Origin: Bactrocera neohumeralis
Lineage: Eukaryota; Arthropoda; Insecta; Diptera; Tephritidae
Length of the DNA: 64,000 bases
Direction of reading: 5' to 3'
NCBI RefSeq assembly: GCF_024586455.1
Contig: NC_065923.1
Span: forward strand, 3,413,501 to 3,477,500
Under the pieces are notes generated by a model. It did no database searches and was not told the DNA's origin. It was given only the letters and a program-made list of their open reading frames with translations. A program made the translations under genes and the position numbers. The stretch's first letter is position 1. Each line of letters starts with the position of its first letter. Below, one piece after another: positions 38,559-51,100 of the stretch.

Positions 38559-39336
38559 ATGCTGTCTTTGCGCACGCTACTGCGAGGTAGTCGTTCATTA
38601 GTGACAATTGGTCTTCATGGTGTAAAATGTGTCACAACTTCCAAAGTTAATTTTAATGCACGACTTTTAGCACCAATTTGCTGTTCGAAAGTTCCACAAC
38701 ACACAGTTGATGCGCAACAACATCGATTGTACGCTTCCAAAGCAAGCTCTGGCACCAATCCTAATAAAGTTGAAGATATACGCGTTTATTATGGTGGTTT
38801 GGCGCCGAGGATGAAAGCTGTAAAAGTATTTTCCCTCGCCACCAGCTTGGCAGGTTTGGCCGCACAACCGATACTATTGGAACAAGGATTGAATATGGGT
38901 GGCAAGCCAATGGCAGTATTTCTGTGTGGTTTTGCTGGTTTCTTCACATTCGTGACACCGCTGTTATTGCATTTTATCACGAAAAAGTATGTTACAGAAA
39001 TTCATTACGACCCAAAATCGGAGGAATACACGGCAACCACAATATCAATTTTGCTATTTAAGATTAAGGTTTGTGAAGAATTTGTCTCTGAAAAACACAT
39101 TATTGTTAACAATAAACATTTTTTACTTGCAGACTACATTCAAGCCAGATGATGTTAAGGTTCCTGAAGTTCCTGGAATGTTTACATCATTTCTGGTGCA
39201 TGATAAACCTCTGTTCGTTGATCCTGCCCTCTTCGATGACCCTGAACACTATGCACGTATAATGGGATATGATAAACCAGTGGACTACAAATTAGATTTA
39301 ACTAAATTGGACAAAACGAATAAAAATGATCAGTGA
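38559..39336 (+). CDS. TMEM70: TMEM70 homologue, mitochondrial inner-membrane assembly factor
   Basis: TMEM70 proteins help build the c-ring of mitochondrial ATP synthase (complex V). Two exons, 38,559-39,068 and 39,133-39,336, join in phase 0 across a 64-base intron (AAG/GTTTGT ... acttgcag/ACT) to give 237 residues. The N-terminus is basic, with few acidic residues (LRTLLRGSRS), as in a mitochondrial presequence. Two helices follow at about residues 90-150 (FSLATSLAGLAAQPILL and AVFLCGFAGFFTFVTPLLL) with a short loop, then a matrix-side domain (TKKYVTEIHYDPKSEEY ... FLVHDKPLFVDPALFDDPEHY). Length and layout fit the family. A poly(A) signal AATAAA follows the stop by about 12 bases. The start is the only ATG giving a presequence. 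Urm1 begins 445 bases downstream on the same strand. Confidence 0.92.
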
Positions 39337-39780
39337 ATTTGTAGAGCAATAAATTAAATGAATTTAGAAATGTTAAGCCGTTTTTACGAATATATTGCCA
39401 CAAACTTTCAGCATTTAATTCTGGATGGAAACGATATCGGCTAGCGGCCAATATTTTACCACTAGGTCATAAGCATTGAAAGGGTACTTTCATTTCTTGA
39501 TAGTTTGTCTAGGTGGGGAAAACACTGTTGGAGTTAATTCTAAATAATAATTCAAATAAGTAGAAACCTTGAATTTGATTGCCTTTCATTTATTTTTATT
39601 GGATATGTGAATATTTATTTCGAGGTTTTACATTGCTATTAAATCTATGATAGCCACAGCTCCAAAACTGTTAGAAACAGCTGTTTATTTGTTTACCTCG
39701 TTGCAGTTTAACAAAGCGTGTCTCTATTATTCCCCAGCGAAGAAAGTATAATAATATTATTAAATAAGTAAAACGTTGTA

Positions 39781-40397
39781 ATGTCCAAGACCGACCTTAA
39801 AATATTTTTAGAATTTAGGTGAGAATACTTTATTTACAAATATTTGCTTTGCCGTACTTTAACAGCTCACAATTTTAGTGCTGGCGCTGAATTGCTATTT
39901 GGAAACATTAAGCGGCGGCAGGTAACATTGAATGGTGACGAAAAGTGTGAGTGAACTACAAATATATATTATTTCAGCTGTAATGTCTTATAAATTAACA
40001 TTTCAGGGACCATAAGTAAGCTGCTCAAGTGGATGCACGCCAATATTTTGACAGAGCGTCCAGAATTGTTCATACAAGATGACTCAGTGTAAGTTCTCAA
40101 ATTGATAGCTATTTAGTAATATGCTTGAAGCGTAAGTTCAGCTAAGTATCTACACATTGAAACAAATATTTTGTTTAATATTTCTAATTAGTTGTCGCTT
40201 TTGTTTTGTTTTTATGCAGGCGCCCCGGCATATTGGTGCTTGTGAACGACACGGATTGGGAGTTACTTGTAAGCGTTTTCGAATTCATGAAATTATTGTT
40301 TATATTGTTACTGTTGCTATTCTTCCAGGGTGAACTAGAGTATGAAATACAACCGAATGACAACATCCTGTTTATTTCGACGCTGCATGGCGGATAA
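39781..40397 (+). CDS. Urm1: Urm1, ubiquitin-related modifier / sulfur carrier, five exons
   Basis: Urm1 is activated by Uba4/MOCS3 as a C-terminal thiocarboxylate. It supplies sulfur for 2-thiolation of wobble uridines in tRNA and can also be conjugated to proteins, notably peroxiredoxin in flies. Exons 39,781-39,818, 39,879-39,946, 40,007-40,088, 40,220-40,268 and 40,329-40,397 all have GT-AG borders and join in phase to exactly 101 residues, the usual length. Key features are a beta-grasp core (LKIFLEFSAGAELLFGN), RPELFIQDDSVRPGILVLVN, DWELLGELEY, and the invariant C-terminal FISTLHGG with the functional Gly-Gly. Introns are 60-130 bases. I consider the call certain. Confidence 0.98.
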
Positions 40398-42129
40398 GTG
40401 TGATTATGGACCAATGCATTTTTATATCTGTATAACTTAATTTTTTATATATTTTTACGCAAATTAAAAAAAAACACATTTTTTACTCTTAATTTTTGCA
40501 AAAAATTAATACTTCCAGGGGGAGATATTAAAAATACAGTGGAAAATAATATTGATCTATTTTATTGTAAGCAATATAAATATGTATATCCATGGTTTGC
40601 ATATTAGCTACAATAATTGGTGTATGTCTATACTATTTAATGGTTCTTTATAACTAGTAGCACATTGGAATTAAATTTTGAATGCGTCTTAATGGCGCAA
40701 AGCCAGCGTGCTGGTCTTTTGAATCATAATGCCTATGTTCAAATCCCACGCACGGTGATTATTTCAAGTGCGTTGCGCGGTTTTTAATGATGTAAAATTT
40801 TACTCCCGAATAATCATGTGGGCCTTTGCCGCTAGCGGCGAAGGGACGTAATGCTGACAATAAAACTGTGCGCGCTTTTTGCTGCAAAAATAAATTTTCC
40901 AACTGTTGGTTTCATTCAATTTAAAAATTGTTTATGGTTATTATTTCTTTTATTTAAGAAAAAATGCACTTTTTTAATTTAAATTTTTTATTACATTTTC
41001 TTTATTTTTGCTGAACATGCAACTTATACTCGTAAATACATATGTATATACACACGGCAATGTGTGTAGTAGTGATTACAGCAATTCAAATATTTATTAC
41101 GCAGATTACATAATTTCCAATTCGATAAAAAATAACAGTACACGCATTATAATGAGGATATCGTATATACATAGTTATGCACTAATTACTGTAAAACATA
41201 GACCTTACTTTGTGATACGAAAATGTGACTATGCTAGCGAACGTTAAAATATTGAATGTTGCGAAAAATCATAGAATATTTCACTTGTGTCTACATTGTA
41301 CAGAGACATTTGCATAAATATTAAAGCTTGTGGTAATTTTATTAGACAATTCAAAATATAGCGGATTCCAATTTTATGGTTTACTTCAATTCTTGTTTTT
41401 GCAAATAAAAAATTGACACTTCGAAAGAGAATTCAGCCAATTCAGGACTTCATATAACACTTGTGTGTATGTGTGTGTGTGTGTGTGAAGGAAAAATTAA
41501 TTATACATACAAATGTGGGAGCTTATTAAAACTGTTTTGTGGGTTTCGTATTATAATATTTTAAGTATTTAAAGCGAAAGGCATATAGCACTGGTTCAAA
41601 GATTTACAACTACATACATACATATTATTTAACAATATTTTATTTTGTTTTTACTCTGCGCCTTTTACAATATGCACTTATTTGTAATGAAAGTGCTTGA
41701 AATATATTTCTGTTTATTTCTCAAACAATAATTGGGGCGCTTACTTAGTTGGTTGTGGCTTAGAACTAAAACTATAAACCAATTGAAACGAAAAATATAC
41801 AACAAAAACAACAAAAAAGAGATGACATACAATGTATGTATGTATGCATGTAAGCGCCATTTGTGTGTGTTTGTAAGTATGTATTCTGAAATTTAGTTTT
41901 GTTGTTGTTGTGTGTACACATAAAAACACTTAGCATTTAATTATCGTATTTCACTAATTAATATTAAATAATTAATGATAAAATTATTTAAAAATTATTG
42001 CTAAGTTTTTTTTTAGTTTTTATTTTTTTTGTTTTTGTAATTGTTCGGTACTATGTGCTGTTTTAACCTCGTTTTTTCTCAACTTTCGTGCTTTTCGAAA
42101 TGTCGCAGAGAGTTGCGCCTCGCCCGCAA
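40398..42129 (-). other. Intergenic / probable 3' UTR of Pura
   Basis: AT-rich, without convincing frames. It holds the tRNA-like repeat, a (TG)n run at 41,464-41,487 and palindromic microsatellites. The part near 42,000-42,129 is presumably 3' UTR of the minus-strand RhoGEF, converging on the 3' end of Urm1. Confidence 0.45.
40682..40870 (+). repeat. tRNA-Lys-like sequence, probably a tRNA-derived SINE or relic
   Basis: A pol III A-box-like TGGCGCAAAGCCAGCG and a B-box-like GTTCAAATCC lie at tRNA spacing. Between them is an anticodon loop CTTTTGA (anticodon TTT, lysine) in an imperfect stem. The D stem pairs, but the acceptor and T stems do not, so this is not a working tRNA gene. The following sequence has a hairpin (GCCGCTAGCGGC) and is not tRNA-like, as expected of a SINE body. 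Confidence 0.4.
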
Positions 42130-45100
42130 CTACGGATTGCATTGGTCGGTCATGCTTATGCGTTCCGTTAAGGCCGCTTGTGTTGATTGTTGTTGTTGGT
42201 TGAGTTCCTTGTGGTGGGGATGGTGTTTCAGCAGATGGAAGCGATGGCGGCGGAAAATCACCGTGCTGTCGCCGACGGTGGCCGCCGTGCCGCTGGCGTT
42301 CGGCGATGATTTTGTTGTTGCTTTTGTTGTGGCATTTAACCAGCTGGTTGTGACATCCGCTGGCTCGTGATCGGGCGTCATTGAGATGTCGGACAGTATG
42401 CCGCTTTCTGCATGATGGAGACATGATTGATTTTCTTTTTGCAAAAATTATAAACCGTTAGTGGAAATAGTGTGTGGAGACAAGAGGATGCAACACGGTA
42501 ATACAAATACATACATACATATAGAGTGATAGTAGTTGGAAATTATTTACATTTTAGAATTTTGAAACCATAACGAATTCTCAAAACTGCTAATAATACT
42601 GATAAATAAAGTTGAAATAACTGACAAACACACATACATGCACTTGAGCGTGTGTTTGTGTAAGCCAGGCTTAGACTGCAAGCTGTGGCAGCATTTTTCG
42701 ATTTTACAAAAATAATAACTTAAGTGTAACTGTACAAATAGTTTTTAGATAAAAAACAGTTAGTCAAACATAACTTTTTAACAGAAACACTAAACTAAAA
42801 ACAAAAACAAATAAAATTTAACAAATACAACAAACAAGAAGCATTCAAAAAAAGTAACTCAATTCAAGCTCAATACCCATGGAGAGTTGACTGACAAGCG
42901 TGGTTGAGCGTTTGGCGCGCGCCGAGCTGCCATTTCCGGCGCCACTCTTACCGCTGCCGCTACGACCGCTGTGACCGCTGCTGCCACTGCTACTCAGCGT
43001 GTTTGTATTCGTGCCGCTGGCAGACGCATTCGCCGCCGTTGCGCCGCCAACACCGCTCAGCGTGAGAGTTTGCGTCTCGTTGATTAGCTCCAGCGCATGA
43101 TGGCTGCTGACAGCGCCCGGCGTTGTTTTGCTGTTGCAGGCGTTGCCAACCACGCGCTCGTGCCCCGAAGAGCTGCCCGTGCTAAGTGAGGAGCTGCTGG
43201 TGCCGCTCGACAGTGAACTCTCGGAGATGAAGGAACTGGGCCGACGTGCATCCTTCTTGACATCCAATTGCATGCCGGCGAAGGAGTGACGCAGTTTGGG
43301 CGCTTTAATGAGAGGAAGGTGGAGTTAGTTTTCATATCAAGACTTCAGCGTTCTACTCTTACCTTTGCCGAGCTGTGATATTGTTATGGAGCGATCGTTG
43401 ATTTGATTGTTGCTGGGGCGTATGTCGAGACACGGTTTGCTGCCGATTCCCATCGAAGACATTTCGGCTAGGCGAATTTCTATGAAATACATAAAGGGAA
43501 AATGTTATTTTCAAATATAAGTAACAGTTCTAATAACGGAAATGCTAGATGAAAACTATAACTCCTCGAATGAAATGGAAGTAGTCGGAAAATTTCAAGT
43601 TAGCAAGCAGAAAGTGAACTAGTCTGAAGAAGCGTGAGCTTTTAGCAATAATCAAATATGTCATTAAAGATGTTTTCACTTTCTTAACATCATACTACTG
43701 GATTTAAACCCTCTCCATTAAATTACCTCGATTTCGATTCGCTTGTTTCCATAGCAACTTCGATATTTCCTCGGCCCAAGCATTTTTTATGTCCTCCGAC
43801 ATGCACTGCAACGTCCAAGTATCTTCCGGTTTACGTTTACGGAACCAAATCTCAAATTTCGTTTTCGAATCGCCCACATGCGCAGTTAATCCGATATCTG
43901 ACGTCTTAATGCTGTTCTTATAGATATAAATGTCCAAGTTCTGCAGCAGAAAGGTAAAAATTTTCAATTTTAAAAACTTTGTCTTTGAGTAATTTTCAAT
44001 AACCGCTAACCTTTTGGTCTGGAAACCGGCGCGCTTTACTAAACAGCACAAGATCTTCGAAGAGAAAGACTTGTCGCAGTGACTTTCTGCCGGTACGTCC
44101 TTGCCAAACCAGAAATTCATTTTGTCGCAACAGACGTCCTTGTTCCTTCACATTGACATCGCAGTCCCGCAACGAGTCCATAGCTAGCAGATCATTGCCA
44201 TGACGCAGTTGAAATTTAACCATTTCTTCAGCGCGGTGCAGTTCTTCCACATCGGCGGCGATCTCCTGTAGTGCGGCACCCTGTAGAGTGAAAAGTACAA
44301 GTGGTATTAAGAAGGAGAATATGTGGTCAAAAAAAACGTCGTTTTGCAGATTGTAGATATAATACTATTTAGTGGGTTTACTAATGACTTAGGACTTTGA
44401 AGAAGTGAAGTGTTATTGTTGCATACCACAATTTTGTAAGACATAGATTCGGCCACGGATTCCTACAGGAAAAGTGAAATTTATTAAGCTCTCCTAAAGA
44501 TTTACGACTTTATCGACCATGAAACGAAATATTCAACTCTGGTTGAATTTTTCCAACACTTCGAGAACTATTAGTCATTAATGTTTTTGCGGACAAATCG
44601 TAAAGTTATTTTGCAATCATCTCCGAATCATTCCAGTGTAAAACTAGTCGAAAGTTCCATAAAAGCTCTAAGTACCACTTTATGGATGAAAGCTTTTAAT
44701 TTTACTCTACCTTTGAAGGCCGAATCAAAGCTTGGATTTTAACTTACCTCAACGGAATTGCAAGCTTTGACCAATTGTTGCAATAGTAAGGCATATTTTC
44801 CCATACGCTGTACAGGCTTCAGTAAATACGAGGCCAAGTCCATCTTGTCATTTAATTCGAACTGTTTGGACTGTAAAAAGAGAAATACATAAGAGTTATA
44901 TTAGATTATAAGTGATACCCACTTCCATTATAAGCTTAAGAAGCTTTTTTAAGCATTTAACATTTTTGTGGCTTTCATGCGAGCTTTTTAAAAACTTTCA
45001 CGAGGCAATTTAATGTAATAAATTTCTGATTTTGGTTTAAGAAAAATCCCACACATTCACTCACCTTAAAGAATGCCGTGCCGTATTCACTCATTAGCGT

Positions 45101-48100
45101 ATCACTTTTCGGTTTGTTCTTGTTGTAAAGCGCATACAAATAGAATTTCGACTCCATTTCCAAGAAGGCGCTGCCAACCTTCAACGGGTTGCGCTCATAA
45201 CGTTCCAGTTCATTGAGAAAATGCCATTTGTGGAATTCGAAGATCTTCTCAATGTTGCCGAAAATGACATTACGTTGGCCGCGTAACGGCTGCGGTATGT
45301 CTTCGCGCAACAACTCGTCAACATAGTTTTCAATGACATAATTCAACGAGTGTACATAGTCGCGTTCCGTGCCAATCATTTCACGCATGATCAATAGAAG
45401 CGTTCTACAAAATACAATTCAAAAGCGAAATAATGAAGACGCACAAGGTCAGTGTTTGAATGAATACAGAGAACCGAACAAACGACAGCTTACTTTTGTA
45501 TTTTCGGATCCAAGCAACTGATTTCATCCAACTTCGACAATTCCAAACTTGAGGCGTGGTACTGCAGATGCGCATTCGCCTCCATGGGTGAGTGTATGTC
45601 ATTATAATGTTTAATAGGGCGCTCATAGCACTCGAAATCAAGCTCATCGCTGTTGAGACACGAACTATTTAAATTAGAACACAAAGTCATGCCATCGACG
45701 CTCGCAACTTACCCCTTGCTGTACAAATTGACCGCTTCGTTGAGGCTCTGGCACGAGCAGACGCGCGTTAACTTCAGATTTCCTTCGCAGCGCTCGCAGC
45801 CGCCCACACCGGAATCGGCAACCTTCGATTGCTCCTCCTCGCCATCCTCCATTTCGAGTTCCTCACCGTCTGCGTCCAGCATTTCATCCATATCCTCCAT
45901 ATTGCGACTCTCACGCCAACACTGACAGGTTTGACCGTCAAATGAACCGATACCCGAACTGGAGCGATGACTAAGGCGATTCATGCGCGGCAGCGGTGTA
46001 CTCGTTATAACGGCGACATGTTGCAGTTGTTGTTGCAATTGTTGTTGTTTGGTTAAACTGCTGGTGACGCTATTGCTGCGATAGTTGAGTGTGAGGTTAA
46101 GACTATTTGGTTTATTGTTCTTATTGTTGTTGGTGGTTTCTGCTAATTCCGTTTGATCTGTCGTCGGCTCGTTGTTGCTGTTTTCTCGCTGTTCCTGACG
46201 GAATTTCTTAAGCAATTGAGTGGCGCCTGAAATTTCGGCCAGCCGTTGCGCCTCCTGTAGTAAGTGGGCCTCGAGCTGGTGTGTCAGCAGTAGTTGATAT
46301 AGTCTGGTTGCTGCTTCTATGCGTTCTCGCGCCAACTCAAGCTTTTCAGCGAAGCAATCGAGTGCGGACTTCAGGTTGACGGCGCTCTCGCGCAGTGGTT
46401 CAATGTTGACTGCCGCATCGTGCAGATCGCGGCCCTTGGCCAAGTGTTTCTAAAAGGGTGAAAATCAGTTAGTTATTATATACTGAAAAAGAATTGTGCT
46501 ACGTACAATGACTAAGTGAATTTTTTATTTTCTAAAAACGACTTAACTCTAAATACCCATATTTTACTTGACGACCGTTCTTCGGTTCTACGCTTTTGGA
46601 AACTTGGCCACCATTTCCCCGTTAGAAGCTCAAATTCAAACATATATATAGTATACATATCTCAGAGTTTCAACAGCAGACCGAAGGAAAGTGGTAACAA
46701 ATTTTAATTTTATAGGCCTTTGGAGACCTATAGAGCTATAAATATTGGTGCTATGTCCGAGTTTAGTATCTGGTATGCAAGACGATCGTCTTATATCACT
46801 TTGAGTTCAAAACACGAACTGCGGGATTCTCTTCATGGGAATTATTATATAAGTCCCAGAGCCATGAACGAAAAGTATAAACTATATTGAAGTTTGACTT
46901 GAACGTTTAAGAAAATGTAGGTTCCGAGTCGGACATATATAAATGGAATCGTTAAGGAATAGTTTAGTATGTTATCATGTTCTTATCATGTAGTTTTCTT
47001 ATCTTTGGAGCATACTTGGGTGTATTCCAAATTAATTTTGCTATAAGTATTTGTACAAGTACTAGAGAACAAGAACTTACAACGTGTACGACCAAGTAAT
47101 ATGCGGAACGTATAGACGCTGTGTCGCTTCTAAGTTCCCATCAGAAGATAAGTGCTTAGCACAAGAGACTGATATAGAATTAACAGTTTCAGAATCACAT
47201 CTAATTCATTCTGACAGAAGAGCTAATCTGACAGAACATAAAGAATTCCAAAAACAAAATCTATTACCATACTCTTAAAATACATTTACACTTTTCATTT
47301 TATAACAGTTATCATGTTTCTGATGTAATATTTATTTATCCACTTATCAGCTCCGATGCAATTGAGGGTTCCTACACTTCTTGTATTATTGTAGCAAAGT
47401 GCTGAGTATATGTACATACATATGTATGTCCATATGTATTTATACTTACCATCGAAATGAAATAATATTTTTCGAACTCTTGCTCCTGCTCTTTAATGGC
47501 GGATTCAGAGTCCAGCTGAAGACTGGCGAAGCGTTGTAGCGTGTCATTGCCGTCACTGGTGATCCAAGATGTTACCTGTAATTTGAAAAAAAAAAAATGT
47601 AAATAAGATTTTATAAAAAGGAAAAATTATTGACAATAATGATAAATGTTAAATAATTATAAGCTAAAGTTAATTTTGATTTACAAAGTTTGCAGATGGA
47701 AACGTTTGTCGGTTGTCCTCAATAGCCAGAAGTTAAATTTTGGATTCATGTTAAATTAATTATCGCTTTATGGGGTATCGTGTCTTGTTAAAAAGCTACT
47801 CAAAAAGCATATTCCGGTGAATTTGGATGCATACAACTTTCTGGGTCCGCTAGTCATGTTTTACTACATAAATAGGAGAAAATGTCTAATCCGATCAAAT
47901 TTGACCCGGACTAAAGAAAACCTTAATTTGCAAAGCCTTCAAAATAAGCTTCTTTTGAGCATATACAAGCATACAAAAGCTTGATTCAATTTTCTATACA
48001 CTTATAAGGGATGGACTTCAGTGTGCCTCCAGCGAATTTTGGGTTTTTCGGGCCCATTCGCTAGCTTGTTGGACAGTTTTCACGTCATTTTCATAAATCC

Positions 48101-51100
48101 ACGTCTCGCCACTAGTAATGAGTCTATTATTGACACGCCTCAAACCCAAATATTGGCTAGTCGAAAAAGTATTTTCGTATTTTGTCAATAGGTGTCGTTG
48201 CGGTCGTGTAGGTATTTTGTATAAAAGAGGGAAGAATGGCACGCAAGCCACCATTGAAATTTGTGAAGTTTACGAAGACGATATCTGTTCGTGTAGCATA
48301 ACAAGGGTACGCTCGCTTCCGTTCTGGTAAGTTCGGAATTTCGATTTACACTGATGGAATAATGTGTCTAGCAGAAAAATGGCAAAAAGTGGTCGACCAA
48401 AATGGTACATATTTGTTTATTTATTTATTAGAAAAAATATATAAAAAAAAAATATGTTGAATTTTGATTAGAAATGCGAAAAGACTTTTTTGACCACCGA
48501 ATATTAACCAAAATATGTTGACACAATCGACAAGCTAACTTACATATGTATGTATGGTTATCGAATTTCACTTGAACATGAAAAGAGACTGCACTATTCC
48601 AAGAAAAAAAGCTTATCGCTTCGGTTTGCGCGCGCGTTTAAATGGACCAGTCCGAGTCAAATTTGATCAGTTGGAACGTTGCTCTTTGGATCGACTACGT
48701 CTTTAGCCTAAGCATTTGGTTATATAAACAAGTGTAAAATAAATAAATTATTATTTTTTTTACGTACTAGATAGCAATTAATCTGACTAACGGAAGAAGA
48801 CACAAGATAAAATAGAATCTTATCATGAAGATTTTGAAGAAGTAATTAATTTATGAGTATTTAAATAGCGTTATTTATAGAAATCAAGGTAATGTTTGAC
48901 TTTCTTCTTCTATACGTGTGGAGAACCGCTCTTAAGATTCTCGGTGATATCATATTTGATAAGAAAAGTTTTGTTTTTTGGTGTTGTTGTGTAGTGTAGT
49001 TATCAAACGCTTGATGTAATTTGATAACCCTTTAAATAAATAACAAATATTTAACTATTTTGAGGTTTGACAATTGGCGCAAGATACAAAAAAGTATTGC
49101 ACATATTCCACATACACACATATGTACATGTAAGTGCTGTAGCAGAAAAACGCAAAGCAAAAGCAACCAAACATTTTAGCTCGACGCTTTGTAAATAACA
49201 TAAACACCTTGCAATTATTGTGTTATGTTATGTTTGCCCTCACATGAGTATGTATTTGTAAATGTGTGTGTGTGAGTATATGTATATGTTTTTGGGTATG
49301 TCAGCTCTTGTTGTTATAAACAGTTAGTTAGTGCTTATTAGATACGTATATGTGTATGTATGTATGTATGCTCATAAAATTAATATTTGATAAGGAAAGT
49401 GATATGGAGGCACTCCGTTTTCGAATAGCTGTAAGGTGGCGTGAGGCTTCAGCGCTCATTTTATGGAACTAATATTAACTGCAAACAAGAGTTATTTCAA
49501 AATTGAAATCCTCTAAGAAATTTAAAATTTTTTTCCAAAGAAAATTTTTGTAAAAATTATGTGAGTTTTTTTTTAATATTTAGTATTTTTGGACTAACAG
49601 TTGTGAAAAAATATTTTTTTGAAATTTTCATTAAAAATAAATATAATAATAATTTTTCCTTTATTAATAACACTTATTTGCATACACAACCATTAGTATT
49701 ATGAAAAATAATTAGTTTGGCTCAAAATACTGAATATTTTTAGTTCCATAAATTATAAGAAAAAATTGTTGTAAAATTTTTTATTTAATTGAATTATAAT
49801 TTTTTATTAATGAAAAAAGGAAATTTTAACTACGTTAACTTTTACTATATTTATTAACTGATATTTTATGTTGCTAAATAAAAAAATATTTTATTGACAT
49901 ATTTTAATTATTGAGACATTTTTAGCTTTATTTTCAAATTAATAAAAATATGAATAAGAATATTTTAAATAACGGCAGCCCTAGCTGATAATGTGTACAT
50001 ATAAAAAAAAAACGTTTGAGGAAAAAAATACTTATATTTTCAGCAAAAAACACATATTTTTAATAAGAAAAAAAATTTTTTCTGAAAATTCTTTTAAATT
50101 TTTTTTTTCAACTAACGGCAAACCTTACTTCAATTATTTGATTATCAAACCATTGAATTGAGTAAAAAAAATAACAACAATAAAAAAAATATTTTTAATT
50201 ATGACTTATGATTTTTTGGTTTAAAAAATATTTGTATATACATTTCATATTTTTAATTGAAAAAAATTATTTTTTTGTTTAAAATTTTTTATATTTTGTT
50301 TTTTTTTTGTTTTTAATTATAATATTATAGAAAAATTTATCTTATTCAGTCTTTGGGGACTAATTTTCCAGACATTTATAATTAATTTTTTAAATTTAAT
50401 TTTATTATCAGATTTAACTAAACACCCTGTAAAATGTGTGCAACCGTCGAAAAAATCGCACTTAATCGAAATTTACTAATAGACATTCTACTCTGCATAT
50501 AAACAGAGCGGATCTATACACACCACATACATACACATACACAAACATACCTATATACAAACATACAGATGTAGATATACAAATTATAGTCGGCTATTTT
50601 CGTAGAGATAAGCGAATTCGCTCCCATTCGTTCACTAGTACTCGCTCGGTTTAGTTGGCACAGTTTTGTGTCCGAATAATTGTATTAAGCATTGACACAC
50701 GTACAAACAAACGCACATATAGTATATTTCAAATGGAGCTCACGCACAAAGAACGCACGGAAATGGTAATAAGCAAACAAGAAGCACAATTTTCTAGCTA
50801 GAAATAGAAATTTCAATATTTTTTCCAACGCAGAAAAAGCACATGAGCAAAGTGCTCAGCGGCAAGGAGAAGCCCTTCGATGGCCTACGCGCCCGCACCA
50901 TTGTGCTGCTCACGCATCGAACTAACGGCGCAGAAGTTTTCCTGAAGATGACTCAGAGCCAGCCTCTGCGCATGAATCGCTACACCGCTTGGAAATACTG
51001 CAATCTGTTGCACACGGCCTTGCGCCACGGCACCCCACAAATACTCGAGCTGATGCAGCAGCCGCCACAACAACAATTACTGTATGCATTAAGTAACTAT

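Noticed and set aside
42020..42424. A 134-codon minus-strand frame in the last Pura exon
   Set aside because: It is out of frame with the spliced RhoGEF. The phase-correct frame (ESGILSDISMTPDHEP) ends at 42,130; this one is its shadow.
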